NCBI RefSeq assembly: GCF_010728155.1
Contig: NZ_AP022605.1
Span: 496,001 to 560,000 of the forward strand
Direction: 5' to 3'
DNA from: Mycolicibacterium doricum
GTDB lineage: Bacteria > Actinomycetota > Actinomycetes > Mycobacteriales > Mycobacteriaceae
Length of the DNA stretch: 64,000 nt
In this document: positions 55,155-63,314 of the stretch, one piece after another
Layout of the letters: each line of letters begins with the position of its first letter
How positions within the stretch are numbered: position 1 is the first letter of the stretch
Notes under the pieces: model-generated
Databases searched by the model: none
What the model saw: only the letters and a program-made list of their open reading frames with translations
Told to the model about the DNA's origin: nothing
Translations under genes and position numbers: made by a program

Positions 55155-56579
55155 TCACTGGCTGTCAGGTGCCGTTCTTGTGGTGTTACGACCGTGTGGC
55201 CAGCGGTTCGGCCGCGATGATGGTAAGCCGCCATCTCCGTAGTAGCTGTAACTGTACGACGAACCACCACGCGCCGGTGTCAACGTGAGTACGGCACCAA
55301 GTGGTCGGGCACCTACATCTTGAAGGTTTCCCACCGCGTGCATCAAATGCTCACGTTTTGTCTGCCCGAACCTCGCCATGATCAGCACTCCGTCGGCATT
55401 GGCCGCCAGAATTGCGGCGTCGGTCACCGCCAAGAGGGGGGACGAATCCACGATCACATAGTCGAAAAGAGAACGAAGTTCGTCCAAGACTTTCTTGGCT
55501 GCCATCGAACCGAGCAGCTCGCTGGGGTTGGGCGGGATTGGCCCCGACGTGAGGCAGGCGAGCCTGTCGAACCGAGTCTTTTGTATCGCCTCATCGAGGG
55601 ATACACTCCCGGCCAGCACCGTACTGAACCCTACGGACCCGACTAGATCCAAGTAGGTGTTCAGCCTTGGGCGTCGCAGGTCTCCATCGACAATGACAAC
55701 GTCGTGTTGATCCTCCGCCAAAGCCAACGCAAGATTTACTGCAGTAGTCGATTTGCCTTCATTAGGCATCGAACTGGTGACGACGATGACCCGGGGCGGG
55801 TCGTCGACCGCAAGGAACTTCAGGTTGGTCCGGAGTTTCCGGAATGCTTCGGCGATTCCTGAGTTGTCGGTCTCGAACGAAATCGCCGGTTCCTTGCGGC
55901 GCTCCTTGTCGAGCGGGATGCTTCCCACAACCCCGACGCCCGCGACCTCCTCGAGAGTCTCTCGATCCTTAACGGTGTTGTCGAGCATATCGCGGAGAAC
56001 CGCAAGACCAACGCCCAACAGTACCCCGAGCGCAAGGCCGATGGCGATATTGCGAGCGGTTTTCGGAACCACCGGTGCGTCTGGAATTGACGCCTGCTGC
56101 TCGACGACGACTCGTGCATCTGGCTCCAACCCGCCGGGCGGGGTTTCCAATTCACGCACCATAACGACGAATTCATCTGACAGGGCGTTGGCGATGTCAC
56201 GGGCACGTACCGGCGATTCGTCAGTCACCGTGACCTCTATCAGCACCGTATCGGGTTTCGACGTCGCCTTGACGTTTCCCTGCAGCTCAGCGGCGGTCAT
56301 GTCTAGGCCGAGCTTGTCGACAGTGCGTTGCGCGAGAGTCTCGCCCATAACGAGCTCGGTATAAGAGACAACGCGTTGTTGGGAATAGAGATTGCCTTGG
56401 TACATCTCGGTTACTGAGTCGCCCGATGAGGTGGCGACAAAAAGTCTCGTCGATGCCTCGTAGAGCGGGGTGGTAAGCAGGTTGACCGCGACGGCTGCCA
56501 ATACAGCGACGACAATAGTCGCCGCGATGAGGATCCACCGCGCACGCAGCACTTTCAAAAGCTCTTGGATCGTCATCAT
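55155..56579 (-). CDS. Wzz/Wzc-type polysaccharide chain-length regulator fused to a BY-kinase
   Basis: A 474-residue protein. Two adjacent ATGs (56579, 56576) are possible starts. It has an N-terminal transmembrane helix (WILIAATIVVAVLAAVAVNL), a Wzz-like periplasmic part, a second helix near 185 (IAIGLALGVLLGVGLAVL), then the kinase with Walker A SSMPNEGKSTTAVNL near 273, Walker A' VVIVDGDLRRP and a Walker B-like FDYVIVDSSPLL. A tyrosine cluster SSYSYSYYGDGG near 440 is the autophosphorylation site. It controls polymerisation and export of surface polysaccharide. The full-length fused form is the plan of Gram-negative Wzc rather than the split CpsC/CpsD of Firmicutes. Confidence 0.92.
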   Translation of the reverse strand: MMTIQELLKVLRARWILIAATIVVAVLAAVAVNLLTTPLYEASTRLFVATSSGDSVTEMYQGNLYSQQRVVSYTELVMGETLAQRTVDKLGLDMTAAELQGNVKATSKPDTVLIEVTVTDESPVRARDIANALSDEFVVMVRELETPPGGLEPDARVVVEQQASIPDAPVVPKTARNIAIGLALGVLLGVGLAVLRDMLDNTVKDRETLEEVAGVGVVGSIPLDKERRKEPAISFETDNSGIAEAFRKLRTNLKFLAVDDPPRVIVVTSSMPNEGKSTTAVNLALALAEDQHDVVIVDGDLRRPRLNTYLDLVGSVGFSTVLAGSVSLDEAIQKTRFDRLACLTSGPIPPNPSELLGSMAAKKVLDELRSLFDYVIVDSSPLLAVTDAAILAANADGVLIMARFGQTKREHLMHAVGNLQDVGARPLGAVLTLTPARGGSSYSYSYYGDGGLPSSRPNRWPHGRNTTRTAPDSQ

Positions 56580-56676
56580 CGCCCCCTGATCGCTGAGTGT
56601 CTACTGCTGCACGGCGTCTACTGCTCCACGCTTACCCTGTTCAGGCAGCAAATCGTCGCCGAAGTCTACCTTTACT

Positions 56677-56700
56677 GGCTCTTCGCAGTTGAGGGTGTAG
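56677..56700 (+). repeat. Left terminal inverted repeat of the ISL3-family element
   Basis: Outer eight bases ggctcttc and inner block ggtgtag are shared with the right end (58077-58100, reverse complement); the target duplication cctttact abuts at 56669-56676. Confidence 0.93.
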
Positions 56701-56786
56701 AGGTGGTCGGCGCGTCGTTACCGGGGTAGGGGTCGAGGTCTTCCGATGATGGGAGTTCTCACACCGCCCAGCTGGAAGACCTCGAC

Positions 56787-58094
56787 GTGCCTGACGCTAC
56801 CTTCGCGTGCCCTGATCTGACGACGTTCTGCCGCCTCGATGAGCTCGGGCTGCAGGTGACCGGACAACGCGTGGCACCCGATCGGGCGTTTCTGGCGTGC
56901 CGGATCACCGACGACGACTCGTGGTGTCGCCGTTGCGGCGAGCAAGGCGTCCCGCGTGACAGCGTCACCCGCGAGCTTGCGCACGAACCGTTCGGGTGGC
57001 GGCCCACGACCTTGCTGGTCACTGTGCGCCGCTACCGGTGTGCCGGCTGCGCGCATGTGTGGCGCCAAGACACCAGCAAGGCCGCCGAACCGCGGGCCAA
57101 GCTGTCTCGGCGCGCTGTGCAGTGGGCGCTGGAAGCCCTTGTCTGCCAGCACTTGAGCGTGGCGCGGGTCGCTGAAGCACTGGCGGTGTCGTGGAACACC
57201 GCCAATAACGCGGTGCTGGCCGAAGGCCAGCGGGTACTCATCGCCGATCCGGCCCGCTTCGACGGTGTGCGGGTGATCGGCGTCGACGAGCACGTGTGGC
57301 GTCACACCCGTCGCGGCGACAAGTACGTCACCGTCATCATCGACCTGACCCCAGTGCGTGACGGCTCCGGCCCGGCACGGCTGCTCGACATGGTCGAAGG
57401 GCGGTCCAAGAAAGCGTTCCAACAATGGCTGGCTGAGCGGCCACAAGAATGGCGTGACCGAGTGGAAGTCGTTGCCATGGACGGATTTTCCGGGTTCAAG
57501 ACCGCCACCGCTGAAGAGCTGCCCGAGGCAGCCACGGTGATGGACCCCTTCCATGTGGTCCGGATGGCCGGCAACGCCCTCGATGAATGCCGGCGCCGTG
57601 TCCAGCTGGCCACCTGTGGGCACCGGGGCCGCAAGACCGACCCGCTCTATGCGTGCCGGCGCACCCTGCAGACCGGGGCCGATCTGCTCACCGACAAACA
57701 GAAGGCCCGGCTCGACGCCGTGTTCGCCGTCGACGCTCATGCCGAGGTCGAGGCCACCTGGACGATGTATCAGCGCACCGTGGCCGCCTACCGACACCCC
57801 GACCGCAAGACCGGCCGCACCATGATGGCCGCGCTGATCACCACGCTGAGCACCGGCGTCCCCCAAGCCCTGCAGGAGGTGATCACCCTCGGACGCACAC
57901 TCAAAAAGCGGGCCGCCGACGTCTTGGCCTACTTCGACCGGCCCGGCACCTCCAACGGGCCCACCGAAGCGATCAACGGCCGTCTCGAGCACCTCCGCGG
58001 ATCGGCCCTCGGATTCCGCAACCTCACCAACTACATCGCCAGATCACTGCTGGAAACCGGCGGATTCAAACCCCAACTACACCGTCATTCATGA
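56787..58094 (+). CDS. ISL3-family transposase
   Basis: A 435-residue DDE transposase from the GTG at 56787. The N-terminal zinc ribbon is seen in DSWCRRCGEQGVPRD and YRCAGCAHVW, followed by a helix-turn-helix (LSVARVAEALAVSWNTAN). The DDE triad lies in VIGVDEHVWR (Asp, about 166), VVAMDGFSGF (Asp, about 231) and SNGPTEAINGRLEHL (Glu, about 393). The protein is full length for the family. Its stop is 6 bases before the end of the element. It moves the element by cut and paste using the 24-bp ends. Confidence 0.96.
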   Translation: MPDATFACPDLTTFCRLDELGLQVTGQRVAPDRAFLACRITDDDSWCRRCGEQGVPRDSVTRELAHEPFGWRPTTLLVTVRRYRCAGCAHVWRQDTSKAAEPRAKLSRRAVQWALEALVCQHLSVARVAEALAVSWNTANNAVLAEGQRVLIADPARFDGVRVIGVDEHVWRHTRRGDKYVTVIIDLTPVRDGSGPARLLDMVEGRSKKAFQQWLAERPQEWRDRVEVVAMDGFSGFKTATAEELPEAATVMDPFHVVRMAGNALDECRRRVQLATCGHRGRKTDPLYACRRTLQTGADLLTDKQKARLDAVFAVDAHAEVEATWTMYQRTVAAYRHPDRKTGRTMMAALITTLSTGVPQALQEVITLGRTLKKRAADVLAYFDRPGTSNGPTEAINGRLEHLRGSALGFRNLTNYIARSLLETGGFKPQLHRHS

Positions 58095-58100
58095 AGAGCC
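58077..58100 (-). repeat. Right terminal inverted repeat of the ISL3-family element
   Basis: Reads ctacaccgtcattcatgaag and then agcc; its complement begins ggctcttc like the left end. Followed directly by cctttact at 58101-58108, the second copy of the 8-base target duplication. Confidence 0.93.
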
Positions 58101-58108
58101 CCTTTACT

Positions 58109-58420
58109 GATTTCGCCGCAGCGACCCGAGCCGAGCAAGTGGCTGCGACTGCAGTACCGCACTATGCCTCTGTGAAAAAAATAAGCTTTGGACACTATGG
58201 TTCCAATTCGGCACCATCGTTCTCGCCCCACGCGGTAGGCCGCTTGCGCCCACACCCCCGCAGCGACGATCTCATCAACCCCCCAATTCGACTCAGCCCC
58301 TGAACATAGCCTACGGGTCAGCAACGAGCCGTCGCGGCCAAACGGGCGTAGGCACGAGCAGGAACGCCGTCCCGGGTCCTCGCTGATCACCCAGCCCGTA
58401 CTCGTCACTTCGAGAGACGC
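58109..58420. other. Gene-free stretch between IS elements
   Basis: About 310 bases after the ISL3 target duplication, without a recognisable gene on either strand. It holds a short A-rich run (gtgaaaaaaataagc at 58171) and is probably decayed mobile-element or former intergenic DNA. Confidence 0.4.
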
Positions 58421-58780
58421 TCAACAGCCGTCGAAACCGTAATGGCTGCGGAGGGGGATGAATCGTTCTGACTCCGCCCGGTCCCGGCCACGCAGCACCC
58501 GCACCACCGCGGGCTTGAGGTTGTCGTAGCGGATCGTGCCGGCACCGCGCCGAAACTCTCGAAGGCAAGCACGTCTCCTTCCAGGAACGCTTCTTGGGCC
58601 TGGGTGGCAAAAGCCACATGGAAGCCTTACCGAGTGCGACAGGCGCATCACGAACATCCACACCTTGATCAACACCCCGGCGATGGTGGCGTAAAACTCG
58701 CCGAAGTCGACCTCGGCCTCAGCGCCGGGGCGTGGGTCTGGGGCACGATCACCTCAACCCGGTCCAAACCCAGCTCGCGC
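58421..58780 (-). pseudogene. Fragment of an IS21-family IstA transposase
   Basis: Read on the minus strand across at least two frames, the pieces [40 protein letters not shown] and [20 protein letters not shown], then [12 protein letters not shown] appear in the order of the catalytic core of IstA. Frameshifts and missing ends show that it is a remnant of about 120 codons. The istB helper gene is absent. Confidence 0.8.
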
Positions 58781-58816
58781 TAGCGGTGTGAATCGCCCTG
58801 GTTCTTATCGGGGCTG

Positions 58817-59104
58817 CGCCCGTCGATCGGAAGTGTCGGTGATGCCTACGATAACGCCTTGGCCGAGACGACCATCGGGCTCTGCAAGACCGAATGCATC
58901 CGCGCCGATTCACCGTTCCGGCGGGGCCCGCTGCGCAACCTGAGCGACGTCGAACTCGTCACCGCCGACTACGTCAGCTGGTACAACCAGCAGCGCCTCA
59001 TGCACCGCCTCGGACGCACCCCACCCGCCGAAGCAGAAGCCGAATACTACGATCAATCGGACGCCAGCCAACCGGCCGGCTCACAGAATCCCGAGGGTGC
59101 ATGA
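58817..59104 (+). pseudogene. C-terminal fragment of an IS3-family transposase
   Basis: The frame RPSIGSVGDAYDNALAETTI, then TECIRADSPFRRGPL and VSWYNQQRLMHRLGRTPPAE, is the end of the integrase core of IS3-type transposases (with the catalytic Glu in ALAETT). The rest of the gene is missing on the left, next to the IS21 fragment. Intact to its stop codon. Confidence 0.88.
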
Positions 59105-59278
59105 AACCCAGGATGGTTCAGCGGCCGCCAAGGGACAACTCGGGCGACTGTGAAATTCTGAGGCTAGCTCTCTAGTAGACGTCAACGCACCAGACGAAAC
59201 GAACCGAGCTCCAACGAATTTCATGTGTGACCGAGAGTCACGACGTACGGCAGGTGGTCTTTTCAGGCAGCCCTTCAG

Positions 59279-60211
59279 TCAGCGTGAAGGCTTCTGCCAT
59301 AGAGCCCAAAGATCACATGTCAGCAACTCCTCATCCGAGTACTCAGCCAGTTCGCCGGCGGGGCGCAAAGTTGCGAGTTCTGGAACCAACCAATCAGGAC
59401 TCATGATGTTCTGCAATACAACGCCGGAACAGCGCTCGCGAAATAGTCTCTCCCATTGTTCGTTTCGCCAAGCATTGCAGTATGCGTTCGGCTTGACGGA
59501 GCCCCGATGCGCTGGACGTAGGTGCGCCCACGGCGCGAGGTCACCATGGTGCGGCAGAAAGGAGCGCGGGTCGTGCGCGCCGCTGTCGCTTGTGTACATA
59601 TGTGTGCTGATACAAAAGACGCCGCCCGGTCTCAGAACGCGGATGACCTCGTCGAGGCACTTCTCGGGGTCGTTGACATGCTCGAATACCGAAAACGAAT
59701 AAACGAAGTCGAAAGAAGCATCGGGCCATGGCATCGCATGCGCATCACCTTGTACCACGTTAAGGCGGCATCGCACCCGACCGATGTGCTTCTCCAGCTC
59801 ATTCCAGTAGGACCGGTCGATTCCGGCAACTTTTCGAAGCACAGTCTTTAGTGTCCGTTTCGGGCCGTTGCGGCGGAACACGCGGAAGTAGGCAGCTAGA
59901 TCGAAGCCTTGAACGATAAGGTCATAGTCGAGAGCTGTCACTGTGTTATGGCGACTGAAGTACTTCAATCTCAACAATTGCTGGCCCGCGCCAACTTCTA
60001 ACATCGCCACGCCCTCAAGCGACAGTCCGAAGTGCTCGGAGGCTGCTCTCTCCATATCTTCGCATGTTTCCACTACGTTAGCGACATTGCCCGCGACGTC
60101 GGATGTTTTATGTCGGTACACACGCCAGAATTCTGACAGTGTGCCCACGCTTCCGCTGTTCAACGAGGCATAAGATTTCAGCGTGCCGTCAGACGGGTGC
60201 GGCGAGCCCAT
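59279..60211 (-). CDS. SAM-dependent class I methyltransferase
   Basis: A 310-residue protein from the ATG at 60211 (MGSPHPSDGTLKSYA) with aaagg 7 bases upstream; a longer frame to 60289 is less likely. The Rossmann motifs are VAMLEVGAGQQLLRL (motif I, near 80), VVQGDAHAMPWPDASFDFVY (motifs II-III) and FEHVNDPEKCLDEVIRVLRP (Methyltransf_11 pattern). The C-terminal part is about 100 residues without known motifs. It likely methylates a sugar or lipid of the surface glycan made by this region (inference from context). It stands between IS remnants. Confidence 0.82.
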   Translation of the reverse strand: MGSPHPSDGTLKSYASLNSGSVGTLSEFWRVYRHKTSDVAGNVANVVETCEDMERAASEHFGLSLEGVAMLEVGAGQQLLRLKYFSRHNTVTALDYDLIVQGFDLAAYFRVFRRNGPKRTLKTVLRKVAGIDRSYWNELEKHIGRVRCRLNVVQGDAHAMPWPDASFDFVYSFSVFEHVNDPEKCLDEVIRVLRPGGVFCISTHMYTSDSGAHDPRSFLPHHGDLAPWAHLRPAHRGSVKPNAYCNAWRNEQWERLFRERCSGVVLQNIMSPDWLVPELATLRPAGELAEYSDEELLTCDLWALWQKPSR

Positions 60212-60467
60212 TGGGTACCTTTCTGAGCGAGGCGACACAACATGAAGATTGCAGCATCTGCCTGAGCAGAGGATGCAGAGTACCGCCAAACCTACACCAA
60301 TCTAGGGCTTCGCGTAGACGCGAAGACCGAATTGCGCGGGCCCCTAGACTAGGTCAACTGTGGATCCTGACGGGCGAACAGTTGGGCGCCCACGCACGTC
60401 ACGCTGTGAGCACCGTAACCCGCGAAAACCGTCCTACTCAGAGATCTCACGGCCGGCAACAGAGCTG

Positions 60468-61344
60468 GTGCGCAACCGGGTCCGGGAGCGGGTGTGGGAG
60501 TTGATCGAGGCTCGCATGGCGCGGTCCCGCCCTCGCGGACCTGTTATGGGGACCTGGGTGGTGTGGTGGTCATCCGCATTGACGCCTCGCTGGTTGCCTC
60601 GCACAGCGACAAGCAGCACGCTGCGGGCAACTTCAAGGGTGGCTACGGGTTTCCCCGCTGACCGCGTGGTGCGACAATACCGGTGAACTGCTGGCGGTGA
60701 TCGCCCGCCCGGGTAACGCCCGGGTCGAACACCGCGACCCATCACATCGTGATCATCGACGCGGCGGCCGCGCCGCGGTGGCGGCGCAACCTGCTGGTCA
60801 CCATCGAGGGGGCGGGTTCCAGCCACGCGGTGGTCGAGCACCTGGAGAAGCTGAACACCCGCCCGGTCTGGTCGGTGGGCTGCTCGGTGGGGTTCGACCT
60901 CGACGAGCGGGCCTCGGTCGCGATCGGGCAGATGCCCGCCGCCGGGTGGGAGGCGGCGCTGGATGCGGCCGGGCAACGCCCGCGACGACGCGGCCGTGGC
61001 CGAGCTGACCGGGCTGCTGCGCGAGGGCGCCGACGGCCGGCTGGCCGGCTGGCCGCCCGACATGCGCGTCCTCGTGCGGCGGGAGAAGATCGAAGAAGGC
61101 CGCCAGCTGTCACTGTTCGAGCAGCTCAACGGCTACCGCTACCAGCTGATCGTGACCAACACCCGCGGTGGACAGGCCCAGCGGCTGGAGGCCCGCCACC
61201 GGGTGCATGCACCGGTTGGAGGGGTTCATCGGCTGCGGCAAGGACACCGGCCTGGCCCGCTGGCCCTCGCACTCGTTCGCGATCAACACCGCCTGGGTCA
61301 CCGCGGTCGCCCTGGCCATCGACCTGCTGTGCTGGACGCTTTAG
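60468..61344 (+). pseudogene. Frameshifted IS1380-family transposase remnant
   Basis: Pieces in all three plus frames make up one protein in order: VVVIRIDASLVASHSDKQHA, LLAVIARPGNA, NLLVTIEGAGSSHAVVEHLE, WSVGCSVGFDLDERASVAIG, DMRVLVRREKIEEGRQLSLF, QLNGYRYQLIVTNTRGGQAQ and, at the end, SFAINTAWVTAVALAIDLLC. This is the catalytic half of an IS1380-type transposase with at least three frameshifts. The N-terminal part is lacking, so the element is dead. Confidence 0.85.
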
Positions 61345-61913
61345 GTGGGCGTCGCGAATTCGCTCGCTTCGCTTCCGGTGTTCGGTGCAGGCCATTGCGT
61401 CCCCTTTAGGAGAACGGGCAATTCCCAACATCGGAGCAACTCAACATCAAACGAGCGCACCGCGAAAAATCCTCTCCCTACACCGCAAGTACACACGTGT
61501 GGTCCACAACTACACACGTGTGGTCGACGGCCGAACTCTGGGTTATGTTTACGGGCATGGGTCCGCGATCCCACCTCCGTGCGCGAACCTAGGCATAACG
61601 AAGCGGCCGGGACGAGCGTGGTGCCGACAAGCCTCAGCGCAGTCAAAGCCGTCGACTCTATGGAAGGCAGTGCACCACGCACCGTGTCTCAGACTGGAGA
61701 AGCACCTGTGCGGGCGAAACCGCAAGAACAGCGAATTAGCATGCGCGGGGGCACTCGGGGCACTTTGGCACAAGGCTGCGCGAAATTAGCTCGCCGCCGA
61801 GCGATCTCCTTCAACTCACATAGTGATCTGCCAGTCGAAGTAGCTCAGCGTAACTTCCCCGTCGCGCCGTTACGCGTCGTGCGTATTGGGTCCCGCTAAA
61901 CGGAGGGAAAAAG
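61345..61913. other. Gene-free region upstream of the flippase gene
   Basis: About 570 bases with no credible gene. Short open frames here are of random composition. The notable part is a pair of palindromes at 61492-61522. The promoter of the flippase gene should lie in this stretch. Confidence 0.5.
61492..61522. promoter_or_regulatory. Paired palindromic operator candidates
   Basis: CACACGTGTG occurs at 61492-61501 and again at 61513-61522, starts 21 bases apart, i.e. two helical turns on the same DNA face. The flanks agree as well (tacacacgtgtggtc in both). This is the arrangement of a tandem operator for a dimeric regulator. It is about 390 bases before the flippase start. Confidence 0.6.
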
Positions 61914-63314
61914 ATGCCGCGCATCAGCACTAAGCTCGTCGCGCCTGTCAGAGGGCTAGCAACTGGAAGCTCCTTTCAGGCATTGGTGGTGTTCGCCCTG
62001 AAGGCTGCCGGCGGTCTTTCTGGATACCTGTTATTCGCACTGATAGCCCGTCAGTCCGGCGTGGAACAGTTCGGTATGTTCAGCGTACTTTTCAGTGCGG
62101 CCATGATGGCCGGCATGGCAGGTTCGATGGGCCAGCAAGTCTTCCTCGTCAAGGAGATCCCGAAGGCACAGCACGCCGAAGACTCGCGTTTGGAGATGCG
62201 AACCTATGCTTTCTCGTTTGTATCGACAGTGATTGGGTCGGCAATCGCCGGGATCGCATTTTATGCGGGCGCCACGATTTTTTATCCTGACGCCGCAGCC
62301 TCGGTCGCTATAGGGGGCGCGCTGCTATCAATCACCTTCGCCGTTTCACAAACGACCCTAGGCGCCCTGAGGATACAGAATCGGGTGGTCTTGGCGGTCG
62401 CAAGTCGCGACGTGATTTGGCGCATTGCTACAGCAATCGTTATCGCCTGCGTCCCCTGGTTGATGCCAACACACGCTGTAGACGCCGGTTCAGCCCTGGT
62501 TGTAATGGGGGCAACGCTTCTCGTCATCGTCCTGTGGCATGCCATTATTCTCTCGCGGAAATTCAAGGTAAGGATATCTACTCGCGGGATCCTATCCCGA
62601 CAATGGCTGCAATTGACGGCTGGCCTGACACTGGTTGCCGTCATTTCGAGCGCCGACCTCTATATCTTTTCCATTGCACTAGGAGTATTAGTTCCTCCGG
62701 CGGAGGTCGGTCCATTCTTCGCGGCGATGAAAACCGTTGAGGTCATCAATCTACTTCTTATGTCGGTCGCTCTAGTGATGGGCCCACACATAGCCCGTGC
62801 TATCGCAGCCAAGGACTTACGACGTGCTCAAGCAGAATGCAATACAGCAATCGTGGTTCAAGGTCTACCTTCTGTGTTCGCCTGCATCGCAGTTATCTAC
62901 TTCGCGCAACAGCTTCTGGGATTATTCGATCCTATATTCGCGCAGCATGCCGATGTTCTGTACATTTTGACCGCGGGCGTATTAATCAACGCCCTCGCTG
63001 GCCCAACAGTACTCATGCTACAGCTCGTAGATTTACACTGGCGTCAGGTCGTGCTGCAGGGCGGCAGCCTCCTGGCTGCACTTACCTTACTTCCGGTCGC
63101 AGTAGACCACGCTGGTCTTGTAGGTGCAGCATACTGTTACACGCTATCGAAGTTGGCGTGGAATTTCGCCGCTGTCTTGTCATGCCGCAAACACGCAGGG
63201 ATTGATCCGTCCTGCTTCGGCGTGTTCGGATTCGGCGCCTTGAATTGTAGAGAGAGTTTACGCGAACTTTGCAACCGGTTAGCGAGAATTGTGAATGATA
63301 AGCACAAAATTTGA
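61914..63314 (+). CDS. Wzx-type oligosaccharide/polysaccharide flippase
   Basis: A 466-residue protein from the ATG at 61914 (MPRISTKLVAPVRG) with a purine-rich ggagggaaaaag upstream. It is a polytopic membrane protein with about 12 hydrophobic segments, the first being FQALVVFALKAAGGLSGYLL, and the pattern of the polysaccharide biosynthesis protein family (ALIARQSGVEQFGMFSVLFS; LIVAVSQTTLGALRIQ-like middle). It moves lipid-linked oligosaccharides across the inner membrane. Codon use shows more A/T third positions (tta, ata) than in the core genes, which suggests acquisition. Its end overlaps the next gene by 20 bases. Confidence 0.87.
   Translation: MPRISTKLVAPVRGLATGSSFQALVVFALKAAGGLSGYLLFALIARQSGVEQFGMFSVLFSAAMMAGMAGSMGQQVFLVKEIPKAQHAEDSRLEMRTYAFSFVSTVIGSAIAGIAFYAGATIFYPDAAASVAIGGALLSITFAVSQTTLGALRIQNRVVLAVASRDVIWRIATAIVIACVPWLMPTHAVDAGSALVVMGATLLVIVLWHAIILSRKFKVRISTRGILSRQWLQLTAGLTLVAVISSADLYIFSIALGVLVPPAEVGPFFAAMKTVEVINLLLMSVALVMGPHIARAIAAKDLRRAQAECNTAIVVQGLPSVFACIAVIYFAQQLLGLFDPIFAQHADVLYILTAGVLINALAGPTVLMLQLVDLHWRQVVLQGGSLLAALTLLPVAVDHAGLVGAAYCYTLSKLAWNFAAVLSCRKHAGIDPSCFGVFGFGALNCRESLRELCNRLARIVNDKHKI

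Larger units (their letters stand above)
56677..58100 (+). mobile_element. Complete ISL3-family insertion sequence (1424 bp)
   Basis: The ends are 24-bp inverted repeats: GGCTCTTCGCAGTTGAGGGT... on the left (56677-56700) and the inverted partner on the right (58077-58100), agreeing at 17 or more positions including all 8 outer bases. An 8-base target duplication, cctttact, flanks it (56669-56676 and 58101-58108). Terminal GGCTCTT and 8-bp duplications are typical of ISL3. The element carries one intact transposase gene, so it is probably recent and active. It has inserted in the gap in front of the BY-kinase gene. Confidence 0.95.

Noticed and set aside
61345..61899. Open frame of 184 codons before the flippase gene
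   Set aside because: Random-looking composition and no start context; the region holds paired palindromes and a promoter more plausibly.
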